DNA from: Solibacillus silvestris_B
Lineage (GTDB): Bacteria; Bacillota; Bacilli; Bacillales_A; Planococcaceae
DNA length: 64,000 nucleotides
Reading direction: 5' to 3'
NCBI RefSeq assembly: GCF_051967575.1
Contig: NZ_JBQCJW010000006.1
Coordinates: forward strand, 122,127 to 186,126
Part shown: positions 40,884 to 50,382 of the stretch, piece after piece
Layout of the letters: each line of letters opens with the position of its first letter
Position numbering within the stretch: the stretch's first letter is position 1
Position numbers and translations under genes: made by a program
The notes under the pieces: generated by a model
The model's input: the letters and a program-made list of their open reading frames with translations, nothing else
Told to the model about the DNA's origin: nothing
Databases searched by the model: none

Positions 40884-41786
40884 ATGAAAGATGTGTATTT
40901 ATTCAGTGGATTTTTAGGTAGTGGGAAAACATCCATGTTAATAGATGTAATACGCCAACTTAAAGAAGCCAATTTAAAACCTGCTGTTATTATGAATGAA
41001 TTAGGAAAACTTCCATTTGATTCACAGGCGGTAGAAGAGGATGTCCCATTGAAAGAAATGCTGGAAGGCTGTATTTGCTGTAGCGGTGCAGAAAAGACCG
41101 AAGCGCAAATTCAATCGCTTTTACACGACCAGCAGTTTGATGTGCTCATTATTGAAACAACAGGTGCCGCACATCCGGTAGAAGCGCTCGATGCTGTCTA
41201 TTCGCCGCTATTTGCGGAACAGTTGAATATTAAAGGAATCGTTACGGTTGCCGATAGTCGCCTATGGCTGGACCGCTCCAGCCTGACACCGCAAGTTCGC
41301 TCGCTATTCATGGAGCAAATTCGTCATGCACATTTACTATTGGCGAATAAAACAGACTTGCTAACTGATTCAGAACAAGCGCAAGTCGTATATGAGCTGC
41401 AAGGATTCAACCCGAATGCCTTTATTTTGCAAACGACAAATGCGCGCGTTCCACTGAAACTATTGCACAATATGCAATCGACTGCTCGTATTTCAAAGAA
41501 AGATATTGTACCTGCCCGTATCGGGGAGAGCTTTAATTTAGGCTCCCGGCTAATTCAATTTGATGGAAGCTTCACACAAGAGCAGTTTGAAAATTGGGTG
41601 CGTGCATTGCCGGATACCGTATACCGGATGAAAGGATATGTGCCTATTGAAGGAATTAAGAATCCAATGCTGTTTCAATATGCGTACGGCATGGTGCAAT
41701 GGCTGCCTGAATATGTGAAGATGGCACCGAGTTTAGTAATGATTGGCGAAAACATAAAAGATGTCGAAGTAATTGGTCATTCATAA
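40884..41786 (+). CDS. CobW/COG0523 family metal-chaperone GTPase
   Basis: A 300-residue G3E-family GTPase. Walker A GFLGSGKT (residues 9-16), the metal-binding CICC motif in LEGCICCSGA, Walker B/G3 IIETTGAAHP, G4 NKTDL and a C-terminal CobW_C domain ending with WLPEYVKMA. The CxCC motif is intact, so zinc or another transition metal is the likely cargo. No Zur box or zinc transporter is visible next to it. AGGAAGTG precedes the ATG. Member of the YciC/ZagA-YeiR group; exact client unknown. Confidence 0.88.
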   Translation: MKDVYLFSGFLGSGKTSMLIDVIRQLKEANLKPAVIMNELGKLPFDSQAVEEDVPLKEMLEGCICCSGAEKTEAQIQSLLHDQQFDVLIIETTGAAHPVEALDAVYSPLFAEQLNIKGIVTVADSRLWLDRSSLTPQVRSLFMEQIRHAHLLLANKTDLLTDSEQAQVVYELQGFNPNAFILQTTNARVPLKLLHNMQSTARISKKDIVPARIGESFNLGSRLIQFDGSFTQEQFENWVRALPDTVYRMKGYVPIEGIKNPMLFQYAYGMVQWLPEYVKMAPSLVMIGENIKDVEVIGHS

Positions 41787-41868
41787 TTCGTCAATAGCTT
41801 TTCAGATGCAATGTTTGAGGAAACTGGATAAATTTATCGTAAAACAGCAGAATTAAGCGAGATTTTAA

Positions 41869-41919
41869 GGCTTATAAATTGGTAGATGGACAGTTTACCA
41901 ATTTATAGGCCCTTTTTTT
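41869..41919 (+). terminator. Rho-independent terminator after the CobW gene
   Basis: Long stem GGCTTATAAATTGGTA / TACCAATTTATAGGCC (one bulge), then CTTTTTTT. Confidence 0.9.
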
Positions 41920-41964
41920 AATGATTTTACATTTACGATGTAATCACGAAAGGAGGCGTACAAA

Positions 41965-42675
41965 ATGAAAAAACTAATTCTACCATTTTGTGCAGTAATA
42001 CTTTTTGCAACACAAGCACCCGTTGCGAATGCGAACGCGATCGAGGGGGGCAAATCAACAACAATCAATCATTATCAATCGACATCCGACTATAAAACAA
42101 AGTTGAATAATTACTTTAAAACTGTAAAAACAACACCACAAAAATTGACGATAAAAAATGCGGAGAAGAAGACAACTCCAATCGAAAAAGAGCAAGCAGC
42201 AAAAAAAGAGGAATCGGCAAACGTCCCGACAAATTCTGCGGCATCAGCAAAAACAACAGCAACTACTACAAACAATGATCAAACAAAGACAGATCAAATA
42301 TTGTCGATTGAAGAAAAAGTTGTTGAACTAACAAATGCGGAGCGCGCCAAAAACGGTTTACAGGCATTGCAAATAGATCGGGCAGTTATGGCAGCAGCGC
42401 GTGAAAAATCCCAAGATATGAAAAGCCATAATTATTTCTCGCATACATCACCGACATTCGGCAGCCCGTTTGACCGCTTGAAAGCATTGGGCATCTCTTA
42501 TAAATCTGCAGGAGAGAATATTGCAAAAGGCCAGAAAACGCCAGAGCAAGTTGTAGAAGCCTGGATGAATTCAGCAGGACACCGCGCGAATATTTTAAAT
42601 AAAGATTTCACGCATATCGGTGTCGGGTATGTACAAGACGGCAATATTTGGACACAGCAATTTATAAAAAAATAA
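41965..42675 (+). CDS. Secreted CAP-domain protein (YkwD-like)
   Basis: A 236-residue exported protein. Signal peptide with ANA cleavage site near residue 24, a Lys/Thr/Ala-rich linker (about 30-115, low complexity, no motif), then a CAP/SCP domain: EEKVVELTNAERAKNGLQAL, SQDMKSHNYFSHTSPTFGSP FDRL, SAGENIAKGQKTPEQVVEAW, HRANILNKDFTHIGVGYVQD. It contains the conserved His and Glu residues. B. subtilis YkwD and YlbC are relatives; function not established. AAAGGAGGCG precedes the ATG. Confidence 0.9.
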   Translation: MKKLILPFCAVILFATQAPVANANAIEGGKSTTINHYQSTSDYKTKLNNYFKTVKTTPQKLTIKNAEKKTTPIEKEQAAKKEESANVPTNSAASAKTTATTTNNDQTKTDQILSIEEKVVELTNAERAKNGLQALQIDRAVMAAAREKSQDMKSHNYFSHTSPTFGSPFDRLKALGISYKSAGENIAKGQKTPEQVVEAWMNSAGHRANILNKDFTHIGVGYVQDGNIWTQQFIKK

Positions 42676-42686
42676 AGAAAATGCAG

Positions 42687-42718
42687 CTACCTTTTTCGAA
42701 ATGGAAAGGGTAGTTTTT
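42687..42718 (+). terminator. Rho-independent terminator after the CAP gene
   Basis: CTACCTTT (42687-42694) / AAAGGGTAG (42705-42713), then TTTTT. Confidence 0.75.
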
Positions 42719-43112
42719 ACATTTAAATTCCTTTATTTAAATAATAATCATTTTCGCATTTTGACATATTTATAGTAGGAAATATCGATAATGCTCGAGC
42801 AAATTTAAAGCAAATATTTTATAACATGTTCAATTATGCTACAATAGGCGATATACTTTATAATGCTCTATAAAAAAAACGAGGAAATTTTATGCAGTGA
42901 GAAGGGAGAAATTACGAAAAAAATACTTTTTTGAAATAATGAAAATAGTTAGCTTGTATACATAGAAACAGCTGCTGATTTTTGAAAAGCTATATTAGTA
43001 AAAAATGTTAATAAAATAACATGCTAAATAATTAAGAAATTTATCGAAGCATGATGAATTATCATGTTGCATAAAATATATGAAATGACATTTGTTTTGT
43101 TAGGAGAAATTT
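42719..43112. other. AT-rich intergenic region upstream of murG
   Basis: About 390 bp, very AT-rich. Several TTGACA-like and TATAAT-like boxes exist but no single convincing pair; no hairpin with a GC stem, no ORF with a ribosome site beyond two codons. I see nothing else. Confidence 0.3.
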
Positions 43113-44189
43113 ATGAACGAAAAATCAATTATTTTAACAGGTGGAGGAACGGCTGGCCATGTTTCGTTAAATGAGGCAATCATTCCATCATTAATAGAGG
43201 CAGGATACGATGTCCATTACATCGGTTCGCATGACGGCATTGAAAAAGAACTGATAAGCAATGCTTTCCCATCATTGCCTTATTACAGCATATCAAGCGG
43301 GAAGCTGCGCCGCTACTTTTCGATGCAGAACTTTACAGATCCATTCAAAGTATTGGCAGGGGTTACGCAAGCATTTTCAATTATAAAAAAAGTGAAACCT
43401 ACCGTTATATTTTCAAAAGGCGGATTTGTATCGGTGCCGGTCGTGATAGCGGCAAAATTGGCGGATATCCCGGTTGTCGTGCATGAATCTGATGTTACAC
43501 CAGGTTTGGCGAATAAAATTTCACTACCTTTTGCATCGCATATATTTACGGTGTTTAAAGAGACGATGAAGCATTTGCCGAGCGACAAGACGACATGCAC
43601 CGGCTCTATTATTCGCCAGCAGCTTTTTGAGGGGAATCGTGAGCGTGGTTTAGCACTGTGCCAATTCATGACAGACAAAAAGGTGCTGCTAGTCATGGGG
43701 GGAAGCTTAGGCTCGGTTGTCATTAACGAGGCGCTTCGGGAAAACTTGCCAACATTGCTCGAACATTATCAAATTATTCATTTATGCGGAAAAGGGAATC
43801 TGGATACAACAATTGAAAGTTTGCAAGGCTATAGCCAATTTGAATATGTGACGACAGAATTACCCGACCTTTTGTATGCGGCAGATTATATCGTATCGCG
43901 TGCAGGATCAAATTCAATCTTTGAGTTTTTGGCATTGCATAAGCCGATGCTGCTCATCCCTCTTTCAGCAGCCAAAAGCCGCGGGGATCAAATTTTAAAT
44001 GCAAACTTATTTAAAAAACAAGGCTTTGCACAAGTATTGGATGAAGAAACATTGACAAAAGAGGCTTTTTTACAAGCGATCAACAAGCTTGTAGCGCATG
44101 CCGATGAGATGATCGATCAAATGCTTGATGTCGAACAACCAAAAACACCGCAAGAAATGGTTGCATTAATTACACAATATGAAAAATGA
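43113..44189 (+). CDS. murG: UDP-GlcNAc:undecaprenyl-PP-MurNAc-pentapeptide GlcNAc transferase, second type (MurG2-like)
   Basis: A 358-residue GT28 family enzyme making lipid II from lipid I at the inner membrane. The G-loop reads TGGGTAGHVSLNEA instead of the common TGGGTGGHxxPA, as in the second MurG of the Bacillus cereus group. Also present: FSKGGFVSVPVVIAAKLADI PVVVHESDVTPGLANKI, LVMGGSLGSVVINEAL, ADYIVSRAGSNSIFEFLAL (UDP-GlcNAc site) and PLSAAKSRGDQILNA. Complete. It stands alone, away from any dcw cluster. GTTAGGAG precedes the ATG. Enzyme role is by family; whether it is essential depends on a second copy elsewhere. Confidence 0.9.
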   Translation: MNEKSIILTGGGTAGHVSLNEAIIPSLIEAGYDVHYIGSHDGIEKELISNAFPSLPYYSISSGKLRRYFSMQNFTDPFKVLAGVTQAFSIIKKVKPTVIFSKGGFVSVPVVIAAKLADIPVVVHESDVTPGLANKISLPFASHIFTVFKETMKHLPSDKTTCTGSIIRQQLFEGNRERGLALCQFMTDKKVLLVMGGSLGSVVINEALRENLPTLLEHYQIIHLCGKGNLDTTIESLQGYSQFEYVTTELPDLLYAADYIVSRAGSNSIFEFLALHKPMLLIPLSAAKSRGDQILNANLFKKQGFAQVLDEETLTKEAFLQAINKLVAHADEMIDQMLDVEQPKTPQEMVALITQYEK

Positions 44190-44194
44190 GAAAA

Positions 44195-44237
44195 GGGGCT
44201 AACCAAAAGTCAAAACTTTTGAGATAGCCCCTTGATT
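44195..44237 (+). terminator. Bidirectional terminator between murG and the GNAT gene
   Basis: GGGGCTA / TAGCCCC outer arms with inner AAAGT...ACTTTT, then TTGATTTTT. Confidence 0.8.
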
Positions 44238-44241
44238 TTTA

Positions 44242-44790
44242 TTACATTGCTTGTTCTTCAGCTTCCTCATGCGCATAAGCAGTTGTTAAATAGAATAAGT
44301 CTTTCGGAATTTTGTATAGGCGAAATTTAGTGGCGCCTTGGTTAATTTCGTTAAAAAGCGATGGATTTGTAAGCTCGGCATCCACTACATATGGTAATTT
44401 TAACGCCGCTGCTTGTGAGCGCCCATTTTCCTCGCGGATACGCAAAAAAATTGTATGGAATTCAAATTCAAAAAATAACTCATTCAGAAAAGCTAGTTTT
44501 GCTTTTTGATTGTAGCCTAATCCTTGAAATGGTTTTCCAATCCAAGTGCCTAAAAAACCAGCACCTTCTTGAATATCGAAAATACTGATTGTCCCGATAG
44601 GAGCACCCCATTCATCGACAATCGTACGTGAAATCGTTAAACCGTTCTGTTCTTCTTCAATTAATTGCTTTGTCATAAATAAGTACTCTTCTGCTGAAGC
44701 TGCTTTATGACGTACGAATGGAAATACGGATGGATGACGTAATAGCTCGTATAGCTCTGCAGTTTCGTGAAGTTCTCGTTGTTTTAACAT
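44242..44790 (-). CDS. GNAT family N-acetyltransferase (RimJ/RimL type)
   Basis: A 182-residue acetyltransferase of the Acetyltransf_3 group. Visible: RELHETAELYELLRHPSVFP FVRHKAAS, GAPIGTISIFDIQ, FLGTWIGKPFQGLGYNQKAKLAFLNELFFE (acetyl-CoA loop QGLGYN) and IFLRIREENGRSQAAALKLP, with FHTI as the typical strand. The acceptor is unknown; relatives acetylate ribosomal-protein N-termini or small amines. AAGGAGGCG precedes the ATG. Monocistronic. Confidence 0.85.
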   Translation of the reverse strand: MLKQRELHETAELYELLRHPSVFPFVRHKAASAEEYLFMTKQLIEEEQNGLTISRTIVDEWGAPIGTISIFDIQEGAGFLGTWIGKPFQGLGYNQKAKLAFLNELFFEFEFHTIFLRIREENGRSQAAALKLPYVVDAELTNPSLFNEINQGATKFRLYKIPKDLFYLTTAYAHEEAEEQAM

Positions 44791-45177
44791 GTGAAACGCC
44801 TCCTTTTAAGAAGAAAATGGTAGAGCCTGTTGTAAAGAAATTGTGTAAATAATCTTCTAATGCTAAAAGGTTCTTTATCATAAGGCAACAGTCATTTCGA
44901 ACTTGATCTTACCTAAAAGAATTTGACGTTAAACTATTGTACATAATTCGTATGTCTCGCTCTATCCTAGACAATGAAAAACAATATCGAAATAAGAATT
45001 GTATCTACATTTTATTATAATATCTTCTCTTTCTGCAACTTTCAAGCTCGAAAAAAACATTTTTTTCTATTAAAAATCTTTATATTCTGAAAAATATAAA
45101 TATTAAATATGCCGATGAAAAGGTATTTTTTTTGCAAAGTATAATATAGTAATAAAGAGAATGTGGAGGCAAAAAAA
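44791..45177. other. Intergenic region, nothing recognised
   Basis: AT-rich, divergent region between the GNAT gene and dapF. TTGCAAAGTATAATATAGTAAT near 45132-45153 suggests a -10 box TATAAT for the plus-strand gene, but the spacing to a -35 is poor. No stable hairpin or ORF is seen. Confidence 0.3.
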
Positions 45178-46140
45178 GTGAAAGTACAATTTGCTAAAGT
45201 TCAAGGTTCAGGCAATACATTTTATTTATACGAAGCATTATATGATGAGCAGATTGATTTTGTGAAAGCGGCAAAACAATTATGCGATCAGTCCAATAAT
45301 GGGGGCGCGGATGGTCTGCTCCTCGTATTGCCATCAAAATTTGCGGATGCTAAAATGCGTGTCATCAATGCGGATGGCTCGGAAGCTTCGATGTGCGGCA
45401 ATGGATTGCGCTGTGTCGCCCGCTATATATGCGAAAAATTGCGCGTAGATGAAGCGACTATTGAGACGATGCATGCATGTTTGAATATTAGAAGGGCAGC
45501 GTCAATTTTTGAGCAGCTGCCTACTTTTTCTGTTGAAATTTCGCCGATTTCATTTAATTTATCTTCTTTGCCAATGACGATTGAAAACAAAGTACAACAG
45601 CAGCATGAACCAATTCCCGCATTTTCGCACGAAATTCCATTTACTGCGGTTTCTGTACCTAATCCTCACTTAATAGGAATCGTAGACAAAAAATATATAG
45701 AAAATACATCACATCAACAGCAACTTGCTTCTTTTTTAAATGCGGATAATGAATATTGTCCGGATGGTGTGAATGTCAGCTATGTATTGCCTCTTTCGCC
45801 AAATGAAATTTTCGTGCGCACTTTTGAGCGTGGTGTGGGCTTTACAAATGCTTGTGGTACGGCGATGACCGCCTCAGTGCTTATTGCGACGATTGAAAAA
45901 TTCGTCACAGAGAATAAGGTGACCGTATACAACCCTGGTGGTTTCGTTCAATGCGAAGTTTCCAAAATTCATGATGAATGGAAATTAGCACTAATCGGAA
46001 ATGCAACCATTATTGGTTATTATGAATTTGAGCTTATTGGTGATAAAATGATTTTTATGAATTGTTTTCTAACGGATGAGCAAGTACAATATGAGAAATG
46101 TAATATTTTTGCAGAAAATAAGTTAAGAAGCTATATGTAG
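45178..46140 (+). CDS. dapF: Diaminopimelate epimerase (DapF-like, divergent)
   Basis: A 320-residue DapF-family protein, converting LL- to meso-diaminopimelate for peptidoglycan/lysine. Both active-site Cys are present: Cys73 in MCGNGLRC and Cys226 in NACGTA. The Glu-Arg substrate clamp is retained in TFERGVGF. Two motif positions deviate: QGSGNTF where GND is usual, and GVGFTNACGTAMTA where GET.ACGTGA is usual. It is also about 40 residues longer than the E. coli enzyme. GTG 45178 follows TGGAGG; the GTG at 45163 lies inside that site. It stands apart from other lysine-pathway genes. Could be a true DapF or a paralogous epimerase. Confidence 0.8.
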   Translation: MKVQFAKVQGSGNTFYLYEALYDEQIDFVKAAKQLCDQSNNGGADGLLLVLPSKFADAKMRVINADGSEASMCGNGLRCVARYICEKLRVDEATIETMHACLNIRRAASIFEQLPTFSVEISPISFNLSSLPMTIENKVQQQHEPIPAFSHEIPFTAVSVPNPHLIGIVDKKYIENTSHQQQLASFLNADNEYCPDGVNVSYVLPLSPNEIFVRTFERGVGFTNACGTAMTASVLIATIEKFVTENKVTVYNPGGFVQCEVSKIHDEWKLALIGNATIIGYYEFELIGDKMIFMNCFLTDEQVQYEKCNIFAENKLRSYM

Positions 46141-46168
46141 AGAATAGTGCAATAGGGGGATATAGACA

Positions 46169-48202
46169 ATGAGCTCCATTTTTTCTATTAATCAATTAAA
46201 TTTATTATTTGCGAATAGTAATGATGCTGTTTTTTTTATGGAGAAAGTGGGACAGCAGTATCGATATATTTTTGTCAATGAAGCCGCGATAAAACTAATA
46301 AATATCAATCCTTCAGGAAAATTTATCGAGCAGGTGATCCCGCCCCACTTAGCGAAAACGATAATTCAACATTATGATTTAACACTAAAAGACGAGAAAC
46401 AGGTTGAATTCGAAGATTATACGTATGAAAAAATGGAAGTTCGAAAACAGCGAACGACAGCTATACCGGTGCTGCAAGACGGGAAAAGCTATATTTTGGC
46501 GATCACAAAAGAAGTATCATTAAGCAGGGATTTGGAAGATAAATATTTATTTATGCGCTCATTATTTTTCAAATCCTTTTTGTCAACTTTATTAGTGTCC
46601 AACGATATGCAATTACTTGAAGCGGATCCTAAGTTTATTGAGGAGTTTAATATTCAAATGGAAAGTCCTCATGATGAAAGCCTATTTGAATTGCCATTTA
46701 TCGATGAGAAAAGTGCAGCAAGACTGAAGAATTTTTTACTGCGTGCGCAAAATGGCGAAAGCATACAATCGAAAATGCTGTATTTTATTGATAAAAACAA
46801 TGACCGTCGCTGTTTTACTGCTACTTTTTCCTCGTTGACGAGCAATGGCGATATTATTGCTGTATTTATTATCATGCAGGAAATTACTGCGTTTATTAGA
46901 CAGGGGGAAGCTTTGCGCACAGCGTCACATGGATTGGAAATGTTCAAGAATGCGATTAGCTCAGCAGCGGATGTTATTTTTACGAATGCGGACGGGGTCA
47001 TTATCGATATAAATGATCGTATTATTAAAAATACCGGGTATAGCCGAGAAGAGCTAATCGGAAAGACACATCATGTTTTCAATTCCGGACATCATTCGAA
47101 GGAGTTCTTTTCAAATCTTTGGCGCACCGTAAAAAAAGGGAAAATCTGGCGCAGTGAAGTATGCAACCGCAAAAAAAACGGCGAAATCTACTGGATGGAT
47201 TCGACAATTGTGCCGCTTAAGAACGAATACGGAGAGATTGATCAGTTTTTAACGGTCCAATACAATATTTCCTCCGAAAAGAAATTACTGTCCGAATTAT
47301 ATAAAATTGAGCGTACATTCCGGGCTATTACTGAAAATACGAATGATTTCATCGTTGTTACAGATCGATTCGGTAAAATTAAATATGCATCCCCATCATA
47401 TTCCCGTAAGCTTGGATATGAAGAGGACGAATTGATCGGTTCCCCATACGAACATTTATTGATGCCGGAAAGTATAGATGTATGGCACAAAGCATTGAAT
47501 CCGGGACAGATTGACATAGCAGAAGAACAAAAAATCGATTTATTATTGCATAAAAAAGACAATAGCCCGATTTGGACAGAGGGCGATTATACGATGTCGC
47601 TTGATCTGCCCGGTCATGAAGTGTCGGAAATTGTCATGGTTTCAAGAGAAATAACAGAGCGCAAACAGCTGGAGGACAAGCTGACATATTTAGCGTATCA
47701 CGACAGTCTTACACAGCTTGGCAACAGGAGAAAGCTATACAAGGAATTTCCCATGATTTTGAGTAATGCAAATCTTTCCAATACGAGCCTAGCTATTTTT
47801 TATCTCGATGGCGACAATTTCAAGCAAGTAAATGATGTATATGGCCACGATGTAGGGGATGAGTTTCTAATTCAATTTGGCCATTCCCTCGAGCAAAGTG
47901 TGCGCCATGAAGATTTAATTGTCCGGTTAGGCGGCGATGAATTTTTAATTGTCTTTACAGGATTGTCTGCAAATATTAAAGAGCGGATGCTTCAAATTGA
48001 ACAAATTATGGAACGGATAAAACAGCAGCTGCAAATAGGATGGACGATAAGAGGAATTCATTTTTCCCCGACTGTTTCCATCGGTATTTCGATTTATCCG
48101 CAGCATAGTGAAAATTTGGATGAGCTAATCGATTTAGCGGATCAAGCTTTATATAAAGCTAAGCAAATGTCACATAATCATTACTGCATTAGCAGTATGT
48201 AG
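46169..48202 (+). CDS. Multi-PAS diguanylate cyclase (GGDEF protein)
   Basis: A 677-residue soluble signalling protein. PAS domains around 10-115, perhaps 125-240, 270-375 (ITENTNDF-type starts, HHVFNSGHHSKEFFSNLW) and 385-495 (YASPSYSRKLGYEEDELIGS), each with a trailing PAC (VSREITERKQLEDKL). A C-terminal GGDEF domain carries RLGGDEFLIVF with the RxxD inhibition site RHED just upstream, both intact. No TM. It should make c-di-GMP under redox or ligand control. TAGGGGGA precedes the ATG. It follows dapF by 28 bp, but function is unrelated. Confidence 0.9.
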   Translation: MSSIFSINQLNLLFANSNDAVFFMEKVGQQYRYIFVNEAAIKLININPSGKFIEQVIPPHLAKTIIQHYDLTLKDEKQVEFEDYTYEKMEVRKQRTTAIPVLQDGKSYILAITKEVSLSRDLEDKYLFMRSLFFKSFLSTLLVSNDMQLLEADPKFIEEFNIQMESPHDESLFELPFIDEKSAARLKNFLLRAQNGESIQSKMLYFIDKNNDRRCFTATFSSLTSNGDIIAVFIIMQEITAFIRQGEALRTASHGLEMFKNAISSAADVIFTNADGVIIDINDRIIKNTGYSREELIGKTHHVFNSGHHSKEFFSNLWRTVKKGKIWRSEVCNRKKNGEIYWMDSTIVPLKNEYGEIDQFLTVQYNISSEKKLLSELYKIERTFRAITENTNDFIVVTDRFGKIKYASPSYSRKLGYEEDELIGSPYEHLLMPESIDVWHKALNPGQIDIAEEQKIDLLLHKKDNSPIWTEGDYTMSLDLPGHEVSEIVMVSREITERKQLEDKLTYLAYHDSLTQLGNRRKLYKEFPMILSNANLSNTSLAIFYLDGDNFKQVNDVYGHDVGDEFLIQFGHSLEQSVRHEDLIVRLGGDEFLIVFTGLSANIKERMLQIEQIMERIKQQLQIGWTIRGIHFSPTVSIGISIYPQHSENLDELIDLADQALYKAKQMSHNHYCISSM

Positions 48203-48215
48203 CAATAAAGATGGG

Positions 48216-48246
48216 GAGTGCGGGGATTTTCCGTACTCTTTTTTTA
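48216..48246 (+). terminator. Rho-independent terminator
   Basis: GAGTGCGG (48216-48223) / CCGTACTC (48231-48238), then TTTTTTTT. Confidence 0.8.
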
Positions 48247-48310
48247 ACTTCGGATATGCACATGGTAAACTAATTACAATGGCATTTGATCGTGTGGGAG
48301 AGGGTAAAGG

Positions 48311-48982
48311 ATGAAACAAAAAATATTAATTATTGAAGATGAAAAAAGCATTGCCCGATTTTTGGAATTGGAGCTCCAGCATGAACAATTTGAAACGGCT
48401 GTCGCATATGATGGAAGAACAGGCTTCGAATTGGCGGACACCGGAGATTTTGATTGTATTTTGCTGGATGTTATGCTGCCTCAGTTAAATGGCATTGAAG
48501 TTTGCCGCAGAATACGAAAGAAGAGCGATGTGCCCATTCTTTTAATTACGGCTCGCGATGAAGTAATGGATCGTGTGGCTGGACTTGATGCAGGCGCAGA
48601 CGATTATATTGTAAAGCCTTTTGCAATTGAAGAGCTGCTTGCGCGGATTCGATCTATTTTAAGAAGGGTAAAGCATACACAAAGCCCAAAACAGTTAATT
48701 GTGCGTAATCTGGAAATAGATGTAAATGCTTATGAAGTACAATTTGAAAATAAAAAGATCGATCTTACACGGAAGGAATTCGATTTATTGAAATTGCTTG
48801 TGGAAAACAAAAATCATGTGTGTACGCGCGAACTCATTCTAGAAACGGTTTGGGGCTTTGATACAGAGGTGGAAACGAATGTCGTTGATGTATATATCCG
48901 TCATTTGCGTTCAAAACTACAAACGAATAATGACCCGTATATTGAAACAGTACGAGGTGTAGGATACGTGATGCGCGGATGA
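48311..48982 (+). CDS. OmpR/PhoB-family response regulator (ArlR-like)
   Basis: A 223-residue two-component response regulator. Receiver domain with acidic pair ED (residues 9-10), phosphoacceptor Asp53 in ILLDVMLP, Thr/Ser in LLITARDE and Lys in DDYIVKPFAIEELLARIRSI. C-terminal winged helix from about 130: DLTRKEFDLLKLLVENKNHV, VVDVYIRHLRSKL and TVRGVGYVM. All key residues intact. GGTAAAGG precedes the ATG. Closely resembles S. aureus ArlR. It overlaps the sensor kinase by 4 bp. Confidence 0.92.
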   Translation: MKQKILIIEDEKSIARFLELELQHEQFETAVAYDGRTGFELADTGDFDCILLDVMLPQLNGIEVCRRIRKKSDVPILLITARDEVMDRVAGLDAGADDYIVKPFAIEELLARIRSILRRVKHTQSPKQLIVRNLEIDVNAYEVQFENKKIDLTRKEFDLLKLLVENKNHVCTRELILETVWGFDTEVETNVVDVYIRHLRSKLQTNNDPYIETVRGVGYVMRG

Positions 48983-50382
48983 GGAAAATATACGAAAAGC
49001 TGCTGCGACTATCATTAAAATCTAAATGGATGCTTGCTGTAGGGGTGACGATTTTTGTAAGCTATGCACTTATATCCATCGTATTGTACATTGCTTTGCA
49101 AACATGGCTCATTAATAGCGAGGAAAAAAATGCGCTGCGCACCGTCGATGATATGACGACTTTCTTTGAAGCGCAGAGCAACAGTGTTACAATAGAAAAA
49201 TTGCAGAGCAATACAGCTTTAATGAAAGCTATCTTAACGCAAGAGCAAACTGTGCGCGTTTTTAATTTAGATGGCATTGAAGTAATGCGTATCAATGATG
49301 CGACATCTGCCGCCAATTTTCCGGTCGGGCAACAAAATTATTTTTCTACCATTATAGAGAAACAATCAATTGAAGGTACAGAAGCATATGTCATGCATAA
49401 AGCCGTTCAAATCGGACAATTTCAAGGGATTATGCAGCTGATCCATCCATTGATGACATTTCACTCGATGATGAACTATATTTTGACGACCATTATTATC
49501 GTTGGGCTTGGTGCCATGCTTTTATCCGTTTCCATCAGCTATTATTTGGCGAACGTATTGATGAAGCCGCTTGTCCAGCTGCGGGATGCGATGAATTTAG
49601 TGAGGAATAACGGGTTTAAGGCACAGCCGCAGTTCGATTATACAGCAAATGACGAAATTGGCGATTTGCTTCATATGTACCGCACTTTAATGAACGAACT
49701 CGAAATTTCATTTACGAAACAACAACAATTCGTCGCGGATGCATCCCATGAGTTGCGCACCCCTATCCAAGTAATCGAAGGTCACCTATCATTGATAAAG
49801 CGCTGGGGAAAAGATGAACCGGAAGTGATGGAAGAATCGTTGGATACGTCATTGTCCGAAATTATGCGCATGAAGAAAATGATTGAGGAGCTTCTGCAAT
49901 TAGCGCGCCGTGAACAAGCTGATGAACTTGCCTCTGCCGATATCGAACAAGTGTTTGAACATGTAAAAAACGAATTGCAGCAGCTGTATCCGGCTGTCCG
50001 GTTTCAAATAGCTGCAGCGGGGCGGAAGGCGAATGCTGCCGTTACTGAACATGCACTAGCTCAAATCTTTAGAAATATAATGAGTAATAGTATACGATAT
50101 AGTAGCAATATACCAAACCTTCGAATACGAATTGACTATGATGCGCAATCCACAATTTCAGTGACAATCGAGGATAATGGAATCGGCATTTCACAGCAGC
50201 ACTTACCTTATATTTTTGATCGCTTTTACCGAATCGATGAATCGCGCACAAATGAAGTCAGTGGTACAGGACTTGGTTTAAGCATTACAAAAATGCTTGC
50301 GGAAAAATACCGAATTGAGATGAATGTGGAAAGCATCCTTCATAAAGGAACCGTTTTTTTACTAAAATTCCAGAAAAAATAG
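48979..50382 (+). CDS. Sensor histidine kinase (ArlS-like)
   Basis: A 467-residue membrane kinase partner. TM1 about 16-40, extracytoplasmic region to about 160 (ALMKAILTQEQTVRVFNLDG), TM2 about 165-187, HAMP about 188-240, phosphoacceptor His257 in ADASHELRTPIQVIEGH, and ATPase with N box FRNIMSNSIRYS, G1 DNGIGIS and G2 GTGLGLSI. All boxes are present. ATGA overlap with the regulator gene couples translation. Signal unknown; ArlS of Staphylococcus responds to cell-wall and metal stresses, by analogy only. Confidence 0.92.
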   Translation: MRKIYEKLLRLSLKSKWMLAVGVTIFVSYALISIVLYIALQTWLINSEEKNALRTVDDMTTFFEAQSNSVTIEKLQSNTALMKAILTQEQTVRVFNLDGIEVMRINDATSAANFPVGQQNYFSTIIEKQSIEGTEAYVMHKAVQIGQFQGIMQLIHPLMTFHSMMNYILTTIIIVGLGAMLLSVSISYYLANVLMKPLVQLRDAMNLVRNNGFKAQPQFDYTANDEIGDLLHMYRTLMNELEISFTKQQQFVADASHELRTPIQVIEGHLSLIKRWGKDEPEVMEESLDTSLSEIMRMKKMIEELLQLARREQADELASADIEQVFEHVKNELQQLYPAVRFQIAAAGRKANAAVTEHALAQIFRNIMSNSIRYSSNIPNLRIRIDYDAQSTISVTIEDNGIGISQQHLPYIFDRFYRIDESRTNEVSGTGLGLSITKMLAEKYRIEMNVESILHKGTVFLLKFQKK

